From assembly GCA_947461915.1 (NCBI GenBank), contig CANHNG010000097.1, forward strand, positions 1-6,862: 6,862 bases of DNA. The letters are read 5' to 3'. Within the stretch, counting starts at the first letter, position 1; the number at the start of each line of letters is the position of its first letter. The notes beneath the pieces are model-generated. The model saw only the letters and a list, made by a program, of their open reading frames with translations. It was not told the DNA's origin and ran no database searches. Source of the DNA: Flavobacteriaceae bacterium. Lineage in GTDB: Bacteria > Bacteroidota > Bacteroidia > Flavobacteriales > Flavobacteriaceae. The position numbers and the translations under genes are program-made. Shown piece after piece: positions 6,565-6,862 of the stretch.

Positions 6565-6595
6565 AACTTTATAGGTTACTAAAACCTGTTGGGTT
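6565..6595 (+). other. Imperfect RNA hairpin in the trpB downstream gap
   Basis: As RNA, 6565-6577 (AACUUUAUAGGUU) can pair with 6583-6595 (AACCUGUUGGGUU) around a 5-nt loop. There are 12 pairs in 13 positions, three of them G-U, and one U-U mismatch. The G-U pairs would become A-C mismatches on the other strand, so the stem is good only in the + strand transcript. No U-run follows, so an intrinsic terminator is not supported. It may be a decayed palindromic repeat or the 3'-end structure of the trp mRNA. Confidence 0.4.
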
Positions 6596-6614
6596 GAGAT
6601 AAAAAGCGAGGAAA

Positions 6615-6862
6615 ATGGAAAATTTATTTGCATACGGAACTTTAAAAGATAAAGAGATTCAAGAGACTATTTTTGGACGTGTTCTTATAGGAACTGACGA
6701 TAAATTGATAGGCTACGCCGTAAAGAAAATACAAATTGAAGAAGAATTTGGCGTAATTCAATACCCTATTATTACAGCAACTCAAAATCCAGAGGATAGC
6801 ATCAGCGGAATTCTTTATCAACTTAGCCCGAAAGAACTTCAACTAGCCGATACTTACGAAGG
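6615..6862 (+). CDS. Gamma-glutamylcyclotransferase/AIG2-like protein, 3' end cut by window
   Basis: This is the N-terminal part of a small protein of the gamma-glutamylcyclotransferase (AIG2-like, YtfP-like) fold; 82 complete codons are visible and the frame runs off the right edge. The family signature LFAYGTLK (4-11) forms the substrate-binding loop at the very N-terminus, then SGILYQLSPKEL (64-75) leads to LADTYEG, where the Glu at residue 82 sits at the conserved acid position that serves as general acid/base in characterised members. Family members range from true cyclotransferases acting on gamma-glutamyl compounds to proteins of unknown substrate, so the exact reaction cannot be named. 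The ATG at 6615 gives the signature at the usual place, behind GAGGAAA, one of the few purine-rich leaders here. It lies 177 nt after trpB, so membership in the trp operon is uncertain. Confidence 0.85.
   Translation, partial: MENLFAYGTLKDKEIQETIFGRVLIGTDDKLIGYAVKKIQIEEEFGVIQYPIITATQNPEDSISGILYQLSPKELQLADTYE

Noticed and set aside
6427..6633. 68-codon minus-strand ORF across the trpB downstream gap
   Set aside because: Its IARNEAIS peptide comes from the dispersed repeat; such ORFs are typical repeat artefacts, and the rest has no domain features.
6642..6842. Minus-strand ORF opposite the cyclotransferase-like gene
   Set aside because: The + strand frame carries clear family motifs (LFAYGTL, DTYEG), so this is a shadow.

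Overview
The window is AT-rich and looks like a chromosomal segment from a member of the Flavobacteriaceae (Bacteroidota), most likely Flavobacterium or a close relative. The signs are the protein sequences, the A-rich rather than Shine-Dalgarno start contexts, a Bacteroidota-style lipoprotein signal, and gaps filled with 7-bp tandem repeats of a kind I associate with flavobacterial genomes. The species cannot be fixed from the sequence alone.

Layout, all on the + strand: trpE (cut by the left edge, 1-1212); a 94-nt gap with two different heptamer repeat tracts; trpG (1307-1873); a c-type cytochrome lipoprotein gene (1887-2723); trpD (2725-3717); an 83-nt gap with a perfect 18-bp inverted repeat; trpC (3801-4580); trpF (4583-5200); a 55-nt A-rich gap with no clear structure; trpB (5256-6437); a 177-nt non-coding stretch with a degraded dispersed repeat and an imperfect hairpin; and the first 82 codons of a gamma-glutamylcyclotransferase/AIG2-like gene (6615 to the right edge). 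No RNA gene, insertion sequence, CRISPR array or phage element is seen. All longer minus-strand ORFs are shadows of these genes or of repeats.

The genes form a tryptophan biosynthesis operon from chorismate onward. TrpE and TrpG make anthranilate, TrpD adds the phosphoribosyl group, TrpF isomerises it, TrpC closes the indole ring, and TrpB condenses indole with serine. The trpA gene, needed to make indole from indole-glycerol phosphate and to pair with this type of TrpB, is not in the window. The operon leader and any attenuator would lie upstream of trpE, outside the window.

The part that does not fit is the gene between trpG and trpD. It encodes a predicted envelope lipoprotein with a C-terminal haem c domain and an N-terminal region that looks like a sulfite-oxidase-type (molybdopterin oxidoreductase-like) domain. 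It is packed 13 nt after trpG and 1 nt before trpD, so it is very probably co-transcribed with the cytoplasmic tryptophan enzymes. I see no overt new defence or mobile system. This cytochrome and the repeat-built intergenic hairpins are the items most worth following up.
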